The translations under genes and the position numbers were made by a program. Shown here in pieces: positions 21,832 through 31,609 of a stretch of 64,000 bases of DNA. Within the stretch, counting starts at the first letter, position 1. Every line of letters begins with the position of its first letter. The notes beneath the pieces are model-generated. The model saw only the letters and a program-made list of their open reading frames with translations. It made no database searches and had not been told where the DNA came from. This DNA comes from Gracilaria domingensis (lineage: Eukaryota > Rhodophyta > Florideophyceae > Gracilariales > Gracilariaceae): the NCBI GenBank assembly GCA_022539475.1, contig VCMS01000005.1, forward strand, positions 62,001-126,000, in the 5' to 3' direction.

Positions 21832-23472
21832 ATGAATTATGGCCAATTTTTGACCTCTGTGTCACTTCATCATCATACATCATTCGCCGCCGTCATGCAA
21901 CCTGGCAATGCCAACGAAGCTTACAACCCCGGAATCCGGGGCCCGGATATCGCAAGGTTTTGCCATACTCTCCAAGGTCAGTCTACCGATACCAAGCTAC
22001 CAAACTCGATGATCAAAATCAAAACCACAGCCTTTACATCTTCTATCCCTCTGGGTCCTTCATCATGCAAGGGGAACCTGTCGATCAGCACGTCTCCGCT
22101 GCGTCTTGTATCATCCAACGACCATCTCCTAAGACCCCACATGGCTCAATCTTCGTTCAGATATTTCGCTGTGTCATCGCAAGCAGCGGCCTCCAGCCGT
22201 GCAGCGCACAATGCGCCGGTAATCACCCCGGATTTCGTTAGCAACGTGATGCAAGGTGCGATCTCTTCAGGCAAGCTTTCCTCCTTGTCCCCAGTAGGTG
22301 TATTCTACAACTTGGACGTGCTGCGCTACAACGCACAATCTCTTATAGACGCATTTCCTAGCGATGCCCTGCATGGATTTGCGCTTAAGGCAGCACCGTT
22401 TCCCAAGCTAGTCCAAAAATTAGTGCCTCTGGGCATTGGTGCTGAGTGCGCTTCGATAGTTGAGCTTGCATGCGCGCAAGCTGCTCGTGTGCCTGCACGA
22501 AACGTCATCTTTGACAGTCCGGCAAAGACTGACGAGCACTTGAGGTATGCTCTAACGAGAGGTTATCATATTAACGCAAACTCCGTTGATGAGCTTGGTA
22601 CCATAGAGCGACTTCGAGATGAATGCAACAGCTCCTCTACTGTTGGGCTACGCGTGAATCCTCAACTGGGAACTGCAACTATTTCCGAGACTTTTACAGC
22701 CGCAGCTGCGTGTCAATTTGGGGAGCCTTTAAAGGAGAAACGTGAAGAAATAATTGCAGCTTTCGACCGATACGCGTTTCTTACTTGCATCCATGTTCAT
22801 GTGGGGTCGCAGGGATGCGGGATCGATGTGATTTTGGGGGGAGTGGAAGCAGCTGTGGCCCTGGCCGATGAGGTCAACGACAAGTTCGGCAATCGCGTGA
22901 GTTCCATTGACATTGGTGGCGGTCTCTCTGTGAATTATTCGTCAGATAGCGCATCAAACTTTGAGAAACTTGCCAGCCTTTTGCGTGATAAGTGTGAGGG
23001 TTTGTTCAAATATCACATCATGAGCGAGTTTGGGCGGCATATGAGCGCAAAGACAGCGTTTCTTGCAGCACAAGTGACAAGCGTAAGGCAATCGGGTGGA
23101 AAGACATTCGTGATATGTCAGGTTGGAGCGGATGTTTTCATGCGTCCTGTTTATCAACCAGGCAAATGGTGGCATCGCATAGAGGTGTATGAGCCCGATG
23201 GAAAGTTGAAAAAGGGAGAGACAGCGAAAGTAGATGTGGCTGGACCTTTGTGTTTTGCCGGTGACATTCTAGCGAGGGATCGAGAGGTGGTGGTACCGGA
23301 AGTAGGTGACTATGTGGTGGTACGTGATGTCGGCGCTTATACGTTGTCTATGCACTTGCGCCACACAAGTCAACTCGCGCCGCCGGTGTATGGGGTGGAG
23401 GCGGACGGGTCATTGATGGTGATCAAGCGTCGCGAAAGCGTTGAAGAGTCTGTGCGCTTCTGGGGAGCGTAG
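21832..23472 (+). CDS. Fold-type III PLP-dependent decarboxylase-like protein (Orn/DAP/Arg decarboxylase group)
   Basis: A 546-residue intron-free protein. The N-terminal about 130 residues are unlike the family (Met104 is an alternative start) and may be a targeting region. The alanine-racemase-like barrel follows: HGFALKAAPFPKL with PLP lysine 186, HVHVGSQ (321-327), SIDIGGGLSVNY (358-369). The C-terminal beta domain has MRPVYQP, GPLCFAGDIL with conserved Cys474, and VRDVGAY. The order and spacing resemble diaminopimelate decarboxylase more than ornithine decarboxylase. Two substrate-side features differ: the usual EPGR is EFGR (399-402), and the segment after DVGAYxxSM reads HLRHTSQLAPP rather than the NSRPRP type. 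Substrate therefore uncertain; a decarboxylase of a basic amino acid is the best guess. Confidence 0.75.
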   Translation: MNYGQFLTSVSLHHHTSFAAVMQPGNANEAYNPGIRGPDIARFCHTLQGQSTDTKLPNSMIKIKTTAFTSSIPLGPSSCKGNLSISTSPLRLVSSNDHLLRPHMAQSSFRYFAVSSQAAASSRAAHNAPVITPDFVSNVMQGAISSGKLSSLSPVGVFYNLDVLRYNAQSLIDAFPSDALHGFALKAAPFPKLVQKLVPLGIGAECASIVELACAQAARVPARNVIFDSPAKTDEHLRYALTRGYHINANSVDELGTIERLRDECNSSSTVGLRVNPQLGTATISETFTAAAACQFGEPLKEKREEIIAAFDRYAFLTCIHVHVGSQGCGIDVILGGVEAAVALADEVNDKFGNRVSSIDIGGGLSVNYSSDSASNFEKLASLLRDKCEGLFKYHIMSEFGRHMSAKTAFLAAQVTSVRQSGGKTFVICQVGADVFMRPVYQPGKWWHRIEVYEPDGKLKKGETAKVDVAGPLCFAGDILARDREVVVPEVGDYVVVRDVGAYTLSMHLRHTSQLAPPVYGVEADGSLMVIKRRESVEESVRFWGA

Positions 23473-23769
23473 CGTTGGTAGAGGTCAGGTATGCGCGCCG
23501 TTGGAGCTTCGAAGCTTTTTGAGGTCTCCCATGCGCCTGGTGGCCGCTGCGACTTGCCGTGCGGGCATACAGACTCTGGTATGACAGAGTAGTTTTATGT
23601 TGGTAAGAACGAAGGTTGTCCTTTGTTTTGTTCACTCGGAAGAGATTTTGATAAATGTGGACCGTATGATACACCTTGCAATACAAGGCTTGAATCCTAC
23701 TGTAGACTGCAGTCTCCATGAGCCGCGAGCTTTGCGACATCCAGCCGCGCCACCTTCTACCCGCGCACG

Positions 23770-25443
23770 ATGCCCGCACCCCCGCCGTCGCTATCGCCCC
23801 CTGCCGCCGCGTCTCCAACGCCGTTGGGCGCGTGGGAGCTCCGCGGTAGCGTATTGAGCCCCACCCGATGCCACCTGCAAGCACATGCACGTCGGCTGCA
23901 AGCGCAGTCCTCCACAGACCCGTTGATCACCGTATTGATCACAGCGCCGCACCCACCCACGGCCAACGCCCGCCCTCGTGCGCTCACCATCCATTGCTCA
24001 TTAATGCGAGCCGCTTCCCCCGCGCTCGGAGGCATCATTCCCGAAGACGTGCGTACACCGGCGCGTATCATCGAGTTACACGACACATTTTCGCTTATCC
24101 GCAAGTTTCTGTACTTGCAGCCCATTGACCTTGCTGCAGCACCTGTCGATCTGCCTTTGTCGGCTGCCCGATGGAGTCTCAACGAGCTTTTCGAAGCGTG
24201 CTTCGCGTATGCGGAAAGGGCGCTACCAGCGGATATGTCAAAGTTGCTTTGGCGCTGGATGCCAGTGTTGAAGGCTGTGCGAGTGCCGTTCTCGTTTAAG
24301 ACAGCGTTTTCATTGGCTTTTGTTGCAGGGCTGGATGAGCACCCAATCCGTCGGTCGTGGCTCTCGTCAAGTGGGAGTCGCGGAGATTTTTCGCAGGAGC
24401 GCGATCCCAATGGCAATGTAGCCGTGTGTGACTGTGCTTTTCCCAACCGTGGAGACTCATCTCCATCTCCCTTGCAAGCTCCGAACGACACGCAGCTCAT
24501 TCGGGCATCCGTCATTCTCCGCACACGCATGTCAAACCCGTGTCAGAAGCGATGCAATTCCAATTCAGTATGGAATGTGTTCCATGCACAAGGCATGCTG
24601 CATGAGATCATAACCTATATTTTGCGCTTTGGCTCGTACGATTATGGTACTCTTGTGCTTGACGTGCTGTTGCGTCAGGTAGAACCGTTGTTGACCGATG
24701 ATGACCTCACTTCAATGCTGCGCCTGATTCCGTGGCACACTGCGTATACCCAGGTTTTGGCCAGCCGCGAGGCTCTGCAATGGTCTTCCCGTGCGTGGCA
24801 GAAGTTGATGCTGACACATGACTATGAGCGCAACGTGGATCTCATCCGATTGCCGCTCTTGATGCCGGGCATTAAATGTGCGCTTCCGGAACCGGGGTCA
24901 CGCGCTGTACGCTGGGAAAGCGAGCGAGCGTTGTATGATGCGCTTGACGCTGACCTGCAGTTTGCTTTGAACGTGTCATGTGACAGTCGGAAGTCTCGAA
25001 GGCTGCCACCAATGATGGCTTCTGTGCGTCTTGTTAGTGGGGACACACGTCAGCTGTCCAGAGCGCAGGCAAAAATGGATGCGTGGTTTGTTTCGCAATG
25101 TGGATGTGATATTCGCGGCAGAAATGGTTCTATTGCAGGTAGAAAACTAGAGATTTCGGATGAACTGATGGTGTCAAGTTTTGCCAAGTGTGGTGGGATT
25201 GTGTTTAAGGTCATGGACGGCGCTGTCCTGAAGGATTGGCTTGACATGCACAATAAGTCATGCGCGATGAGAGTAGTGGTACACCTTAGTATTGAGAGGG
25301 AGAGAGAAATTGTCGAGATGGAAGAAGATGCTAAAGATCGCTGGTTGCAGACATGGCAGCTGAAGTGTCCGTGTGGAGAATGTCATTTAAACGCAAAACA
25401 AACGCATGTCAACGGGCGAGAGGGAGTGGACCGTCATGGGTGA
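23770..25443 (+). CDS. Large protein of unknown function
   Basis: I do not recognise this 557-residue protein. It is an uninterrupted frame starting 297 bp downstream of the decarboxylase-like gene on the same strand. The first 60 residues are Pro/Ala rich. The middle has a leucine-rich helical stretch (LHEIITYILRFGSYDYGTLV, DVLLRQVEPLLTDDDLTSML). The C-terminal third has many cysteines, including FVSQCGCDI and a terminal CPCGEC that could bind metal. There is no signal peptide or membrane helix. The long open frame with plausible codon use argues it is real; the function is not assignable from the sequence. Confidence 0.65.
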   Translation: MPAPPPSLSPPAAASPTPLGAWELRGSVLSPTRCHLQAHARRLQAQSSTDPLITVLITAPHPPTANARPRALTIHCSLMRAASPALGGIIPEDVRTPARIIELHDTFSLIRKFLYLQPIDLAAAPVDLPLSAARWSLNELFEACFAYAERALPADMSKLLWRWMPVLKAVRVPFSFKTAFSLAFVAGLDEHPIRRSWLSSSGSRGDFSQERDPNGNVAVCDCAFPNRGDSSPSPLQAPNDTQLIRASVILRTRMSNPCQKRCNSNSVWNVFHAQGMLHEIITYILRFGSYDYGTLVLDVLLRQVEPLLTDDDLTSMLRLIPWHTAYTQVLASREALQWSSRAWQKLMLTHDYERNVDLIRLPLLMPGIKCALPEPGSRAVRWESERALYDALDADLQFALNVSCDSRKSRRLPPMMASVRLVSGDTRQLSRAQAKMDAWFVSQCGCDIRGRNGSIAGRKLEISDELMVSSFAKCGGIVFKVMDGAVLKDWLDMHNKSCAMRVVVHLSIEREREIVEMEEDAKDRWLQTWQLKCPCGECHLNAKQTHVNGREGVDRHG

Positions 25444-25569
25444 GCAGCAGATCCTGTACCTCTTTAACTTAACCTAAACGAAACTGTTGGTGACAGGGTG
25501 TGATACTGAAGGTATGAGGAATGGTTTACGAGTACTTAACGTTATGCACTTGTTCACATTGGCAAGCGA

Positions 25570-25603
25570 CCGCGTATAGTCCGGTCGACCGGACTATACG
25601 CGG
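25570..25603. repeat. Perfect 34-bp palindrome
   Basis: The 17-bp arm CCGCGTATAGTCCGGTC is followed directly, with no loop, by its exact reverse complement. The centre GGTCGACC contains a SalI-type site. The flanking base breaks the symmetry. Confidence 0.9.
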
Positions 25604-26330
25604 CTAGCGTCGATTGTTGTCTACACGTACAAAATGTGAACATGATGTTTGCGCCTAGACCAGTCACTTGGCGCGTTCACGTTGGAACTATCCTGCACAT
25701 GTACTAGAACAGAGTGTCAGTCTCGCGTATCATGATGGCAGTGTTTCCTGAAACCAGCTATTCTGTAGGGGTCTTAGATTCCTATTAGCTTGGTTACTAA
25801 GCTGTTCACTCGAGAAGCATTTTGGAAGGCGCCTTCACGACGATACATTCATAAGCCATCACGCAGACCATGCCGTCCAAGATTCTTGGGCACCTTATGG
25901 TAGTTCATGGTTTGTTGGAGATGCGACCAAATCGATATGAATATTCCCGTAGACAATCAAATACGACGCTACAAACGCGAATAATTGGTGCCCACACTTG
26001 CTAAGTGATTCGAGACGATCACAAGATAGGCCTTTGCTTGCTGGGGGCTGGGGTGTTGACAACTAGCTGAAGTGTGCGTGCCCTCCAGTCGGAGCTAGGC
26101 GGAGTTGTATAAGTATGACCGGTTGGAGCCTTGCAGTTTGCTAAAGAATTTGGTGCATGTTATCTGATAAACCCGATTTGTCTACACAGGGGTACCGGGG
26201 TATAAGGATACCTGGAACAATGCGCTGCGGCGTTGACGGCAGCAACTCGTGGCAAAAGACACTGGCGAAGTGCTGATCTAGTAAAAACAAACCACTGGGT
26301 TCATCCGAGAATTTCCACTACAGCTACCGT

Positions 26331-26348
26331 CGGTACAGTACTGTACCG
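26331..26348. repeat. Perfect 18-bp palindrome
   Basis: CGGTACAGT is followed directly by ACTGTACCG. It lies 790 bp upstream of the PH-domain kinase start. Confidence 0.8.
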
Positions 26349-27120
26349 TCGGAACTTTGTGTCTTCTTTGTGGTCGCTCAAGATTCTAGCGTCAAGAAGC
26401 GACCCCAAAGTCGTGGAGAACGGACATTTGAAAAACTGTCCACGTCCCAGTGTAGAAAGCTAACGACAATGCTTGTTCCAGGATTATCACGGATAGCCAA
26501 AGAGCGAACTAAATCTAATTTGATCTGATCTGATAGCTTTTGGCGCCTTTTACCCCGTGTAGACTGTGCACTCAGTCACTGAGCAGAGATTCTCTCAGAG
26601 ATTAGCTGCGGTTTCAAATGCACGGGGAACAAACAGAAACACAAGAATAATAATGAGGTTAGTCGAGGTATGGTAGCACGGTGCTACTAGCGCCATGCAC
26701 GGCTTATGGTGCTTACACCACTGTGTTGAAGACAAGCGCTGGCGCCGTGACGTGGCCGCGCTCCAACCGACTGCTGCCAAACATCCAAATCGCGCCATAG
26801 ATCAGCCCCCAAATCATAAGTTCTTACAGACATTACAGCGCACTGCCAAAACGGGTGCTGCACCAATCGCGGGCGCTGCTCGCGGCGGTGCGCCACGCGC
26901 CAACGCGCTGTTAAAGCAACACGGGGCTTCACGCGCTCGCTCTGGCTCGAGCTGTCTCCGAGCCAACTGCATAACCGCCTGGGCCCCCTGTCGCCATCCT
27001 CTCGACGTCACCTCGCCCCTGACGTATTTCCTTGCGTCTTTGCTCGCACTGCCGTTGACGCTGTCCACCTTGTGTGCCCGTTCTTTTCCGCCGTGCCCCA
27101 CCTTCCCGCACTTAACCTTC

Positions 27121-28372
27121 ATGGCCGAGAACTTTCGACATGGTATGCCTGAGGAGCTTGCCGGCTGGCTGTACAAGAAGCAGCGAGTGTTTCCCACCAA
27201 GAAGCGCCGCTACTTTAAACTTGCTAGTCAGGTGCTCTCCAGTCACGTGCGAAACGTAAGTTTTCCCATCGCGGTCCCCTGCCCATGCTTGTACGCCCAC
27301 TTGCTGACTAACCAACCCTCAAATCTTCTATCTGGCTGCACAGAACTCTGACCCCAGCTGGGAACAGAATCTGTTGGGCGCCGATGTCGTTGGCGTCGAG
27401 GGCTCCAGGCGAATCGTCGTCATGTGTCCCGATCGTACCGTCCGTCTCATAACTGACACGCCCAATGATTATTATCATTGGTTGGACGCCCTGCAAAAAG
27501 CGGCCAATCGTCGCATCGAAGACTATTACGAACTAGGACAATCACTTGGTGAAGGGGCTTTTGCAAAGGTGGTCATGGGTCTCGATCGAACCACGTTGGA
27601 GAAGTTTGCGGTCAAGATCATTGAGAAGCAAAGTGATGATGAACTCGGTCAACAATTTGTATGGCGTGAGCTTAACGTGATGAAGAATGTCAATCATCCG
27701 AACATTGTTCGCACCTACGACATCTTCGACACAAAGAATCGCTTGTATATTGTGCTGGAGTACATGCCTGGAGGAACGCTGGGAGAAATCCTCAAGAAGG
27801 TTGGCCGCTTTACGGAAAGCCAATCAAAAATAATTCTTGCTGATATACTCAATGGAGTTGCGTATCTTCACGACAAGTCAATCGTTCACCGTGATTTGAA
27901 ACTCAAGAACATCCTGTGTGATACAAAGGAAATGCCCGTTCGCGTTAAGTTGGCCGATTTTGGACTGGCTAATTTTGTCGGGGTGCGAACCGTTTCAAAG
28001 GTAGCGCTCAAGAGTCAGGTCGGCTCTCCGCATTATGTGGCCCCTGAGGTACTGCGCGAAGAGCCGTATGGACCTGTTGTAGATACTTGGGCAGTAGGTG
28101 TTATTCTTCATATTATGCTAACAAGAAGATATCCGTTCGCAGGTGAAACGATTCAAGAAACACTGGAGTTGGTTGTCCGTGGTCGATTTTCGCTAATTGG
28201 ATCGGAATGGGATCGTATTTCGGAAGACGCTAAGAGCTTGCTACAGGGGTTGCTTAATGAGGATCCTCAGGAACGACTCACGGCGAGAGATGCGCTAGCA
28301 CATCCTTGGTTTTCCGATCTTAAGGAGTTGCTGAATGACCACAAGCTGAAGACCAACCCTCCCGCGTTGTGA
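27121..28372 (+). CDS. PH domain-containing serine/threonine protein kinase, two exons
   Basis: Exons 27121-27255 and 27344-28372 are separated by an 88-bp intron (donor GTAAGT, acceptor TGCACAG, branch-like TGACTAAC at about 27304). Splicing joins LAGWLYKKQRVFPTKKRRYFKL to SRRIVVMCPDRTVRLI and DYYHWLDALQKAA, completing a PH domain (about residues 12-98) split by the intron. The kinase domain (about 106-370) has a glycine loop GEGAFAKV, VAIK-type lysine 136, HRDLKLKN with Asp229, DFG Asp250 and APE in YVAPEVL, so it looks active. The closest type is CAMK/AMPK-like. The 387-residue protein presumably reads a phosphoinositide or membrane cue. The start at 27121 fits the PH domain edge; the frame is open upstream. 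Confidence 0.85.
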
Positions 28373-30233
28373 CTCCTAGAGAGCTTTTGACAAACATAGT
28401 TTTGCTGCGTTGTAGTTTCAGCGAGAAACGGATAATGTTTGTTCATATGTTTTGCCGTTCTCGTGAGATATATACTATGCACTGATCCACCCGTATTTTT
28501 TCTTTGCTGTACTTGTTGATGGTCATTAATACTATTGCGGACATACTAAGACTCCACCGATCTACCTGTTTGTATATCTGCGGACAAGTGAAGTTGCGTG
28601 GATGCTGGAATTGGGCGGTTGACCTCACACGAAAGCTGACCTCGTCCTTATCCATGCGCGGCTGACGTATGTGTTCTAACAGCTCCGACATCTACATGGT
28701 ACCAGTCCGGACATAGTGTACCATCGATTACCTCGTATCTTATTTTTTCGATATGTTTAGATTAGCGATATGGGAGGCGTATGGAACTAGAGACGTGTGG
28801 ACCACGTTCTTTATGAAGAAACGAACAAACGGTTCTTGTCGTGTAGCCGTAGCGCTTGCCAGTGGATTCCGTATCCGATTAGCGTATCAACTGCGTTCGT
28901 TATTTCTTCTCGATGTTACGTGATGTCATCACCAGGTTCTGTTGTATCTTTCTTCATCCTTATTACTGAGCATCTTGTCAGTGTTTAGAATTCGGTAAAT
29001 GTACTGTCATCTACGAAGGTATGTCAGTGCTAATGTCATTAGTGCACTGTATACTGTACATCTGTCATTGGTGCTTCCTGGTATGCAGGTGGTATGAGAG
29101 TTGAGCTTCGTGCAGGCACTCTGAGAGCGGACTTGTCAACATCATCATCATGATCATGGTCCAGCAGCCGTGTTTTTGGAGTATCAGCCTTCTGGCTCAT
29201 TGTGTTCCTCTTTTTTGCAAAGGAACAAGCGAGCCACTGCTGAGGATGGAATAGACTTTCGAGACAAAATTAAAACAGCGTTTTCCTCCTGACTCAAGTT
29301 TTTCTGGGAGCTGAAGTAAAGAAGCAGATATTGCAACAAAACGTTGATGGCTGGTGTGGACTTGCACTGTGGAAACGGCACATCACCGTTCGTCTTATGC
29401 TTCGTACGTGGCCTGGACTTCCACCTAGAAGTGATACTTTATAACTTTTGAATCACAATAGTGATTAGTGCCTGCTTTGTAAAGCTATTGTTGGTCGGCG
29501 ATTCTGTTGCAAACCCATACGTTGAGTTCGTTAATTTCACCGTTTCATCGAGAGAGAAAGAGAGAACCCATTCTTAGGCAAATTCAGTCTGGTCAAGTTT
29601 GAACATATGGCTTTGAGTCAAAACTTTTGACCCAATGGTACGACATGTTAGTACGACAGTAACAAGGCCACTCACGACTTCTTTCTACCATTTGCTAGAC
29701 TGGCAGACTGCCCGGAAGTTCAGAGCAGAAGCAATGACCCCTTTCAATTGGAATCGCAATTCACTACAAGGGTAGTTTCTACTCCGAGACCGACTCAGGT
29801 AATACCAACCTTTACTTCACGCTCTAGCATGGAAGCCAAGTATCTCAATTCTGCATATTGTGCAAGGCGTACCGAGTCGCTCAGTAGCGTACGATATCAA
29901 ACACGGGTACTATGAATCCCACGGTACACCAATTCGATACGTGAACATGAGCCTTGACACAGTAGAGAAGACCACACGAACAACAAACGCGAGGCGGGAA
30001 GAGCTTGAGCAATGATTCAGGGGTCACATACGAGTTCCATTCAACTACCTCCCATTTTCGCTCTCAACTGACGTAGTTTTGACCAAGGTAACGCAGTGGT
30101 ATCTACTCTCAGGAGCAGAAAGATAGCTTCATCAGAACTTGTGCACTCAAAAGAAAAACAAGGTGCATGACGGTAATACCAAAGCTTCTCGAGTAATCAG
30201 AGACATGAGCACATTGAAGCACCCTCAGAATCA
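28373..30233. other. 1.9-kb spacer with decayed Copia-like sequence
   Basis: No intact gene. The region holds an ATC-rich patch at 29138-29158 and a possible decayed retrotransposon fragment from about 29690 to 30110. Confidence 0.45.
29690..30110 (+). mobile_element. Possible decayed Ty1/Copia-type RNase H region
   Basis: The plus strand, in different frames, reads LADCPEVQSRS, then TSRSSMEAKYLNSAY, then YLPFSLSTDVVLTKV. These follow the order of the Copia RNase H and tail signatures (DADWAGCPDTRRS, SSxEAEYxA, YVPTxxQxADxLTK) at roughly suitable spacing, but with frameshifts and stop codons. No LTR was recognised. Weak evidence from short matches. Confidence 0.35.
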
Positions 30234-31403
30234 TTATGACCGATGGTCAGCACCTACCGCATCAGCAACAGATTCAAAGCCATCTCTCTTCAAAAGCTCA
30301 TCTAATTCATCCTTAATCCTCTGCACAAGTCGCGGACCTTGATAAATAAGCGCGGTATATATCTGAACCAAGCAAGCCCCTGCACGAATCTTGTCATAAG
30401 CGTCCTGCCCACATTCAATACCACCAACTCCAATGATGGGAATGCGGCCGCCAGTAAATCCATACGCTTTCCTGACAATCTCCGTGCTGAGCTCACGAAG
30501 AGGGCGGCCGCTAAGTCCACCCTTCTCTTCAGCACAGGGAGACTGGCTCTTAAGGCCTTCTCTAGACACGGTGGTGTTCGAAATGATCAAACCTTCAACG
30601 CCAAGTTGTTCTACGACTTGGCAAATATCTCGCAACTGCTCATCACTCAAATCTGGCGCGATCTTCACAAGCAATGGTGGTCGATAGACTAACCGATCTC
30701 GAGCCAGCAGCAGCGGTGACAGCAGGGCACGCAAATCATCGGCAGCCTGAAGTGACCGCAATCCCGGCGTATTCGGACTGGACACATTGATCACAACATA
30801 TTCAGCCAAATCGCCCAAGCGCAGCAAAACCTTCAAGTAATCCTCAACAGCATCCTCCGGCGCAGTGTCGCGATTCTTGCCAATGTTAACACCAAGAGGC
30901 CCCGTGAGATGCTGATACCGGCCGCCCGAATCATACCTAACCAGGCGGTCGTGAACCGTTTCCACTCCGACGCTGTTGAAGCCGTAACGGTTAATGACAG
31001 CACGATCCTCAGGCAGTCGAAAAACCCTCGGACGTGGATTGCCCTGCTGCGCCTGCGGCGTGACGGAACCGATCTCAATGAAACCGAAGCCGACATCAAA
31101 TAAGCCGACCATGGCCTCTGCATGCTTATCAAAACCTGCGGCAAGTCCCACTGGGTTCGAGAACGGCAGGCCCCAAACCTGCGACCGCAGGCGCGGCGAG
31201 TCCTGCGGGCGCGGCACGAACGGCAGACGCGGCGCAGCCAGCTGCCATTTGGCCAGCAGCACAGCGAGGCGATGCGCTCTCTCCGGCTCCAGCGAGCGGA
31301 TGCAGCGCCCCAGCGGGCCCTGGTATACGTCAGCGGAGGAGGCGTACGCGTACAGCGCGGCGGCGGACGCGGCGGCGGTCCGCGCGAGCAATCGCAGCGA
31401 CAT
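30234..31403 (-). CDS. DHODH: Dihydroorotate dehydrogenase (quinone), mitochondrial class 2
   Basis: A 389-residue, intron-free enzyme of the fourth step of pyrimidine synthesis, oxidising dihydroorotate with ubiquinone. It shows the class 2 pattern: an N-terminal membrane-anchoring segment (MSLRLLARTAAASAAALYAYA), the helix-rich quinone tunnel region LEPERAHRLAVLLAKW, then FSNPVGLAAGFDKHAE, GSVTPQAQQGNPRPRVFRLPED, NRYGFNSVG, NVSSPNTPGLRSLQ with the catalytic serine, and GLIISNTTVSREGL. The C-terminal phosphate-binding part is IPIIGVGGI and CLVQIYTALIYQGP. The start was placed at ATG 31403, which gives a sensible leader; the frame remains open upstream. It lies 206 bp downstream of the membrane protein gene, same strand. 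Confidence 0.95.
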   Translation of the reverse strand: MSLRLLARTAAASAAALYAYASSADVYQGPLGRCIRSLEPERAHRLAVLLAKWQLAAPRLPFVPRPQDSPRLRSQVWGLPFSNPVGLAAGFDKHAEAMVGLFDVGFGFIEIGSVTPQAQQGNPRPRVFRLPEDRAVINRYGFNSVGVETVHDRLVRYDSGGRYQHLTGPLGVNIGKNRDTAPEDAVEDYLKVLLRLGDLAEYVVINVSSPNTPGLRSLQAADDLRALLSPLLLARDRLVYRPPLLVKIAPDLSDEQLRDICQVVEQLGVEGLIISNTTVSREGLKSQSPCAEEKGGLSGRPLRELSTEIVRKAYGFTGGRIPIIGVGGIECGQDAYDKIRAGACLVQIYTALIYQGPRLVQRIKDELDELLKRDGFESVADAVGADHRS

Positions 31404-31609
31404 GACGGCGGCCGAGCGGACACATTGGCGGCGATGCCCGACCGCTGCGCTTCGGCGGCTGCAGTCAACGGCGACGAGGTCACGCGGCTCAAACGCGCGA
31501 TGCGCGTGACGAGCGTGACGCGCGTCACTTCGAAAATGAAGGAAAATGTCTGACCGCATGCACCAGCCGCCGCTCACCAATCCTCCCCTCGCCGCTCGCT
31601 CACCCTTCG

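Larger units (their letters stand above)
25444..27120. other. 1.7-kb spacer with two perfect palindromes
   Basis: No gene supported. It contains a 34-bp palindrome at 25570-25603 and an 18-bp palindrome at 26331-26348. The last 450 bp become GC-rich toward the kinase start and probably form its promoter and leader. Confidence 0.5.
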
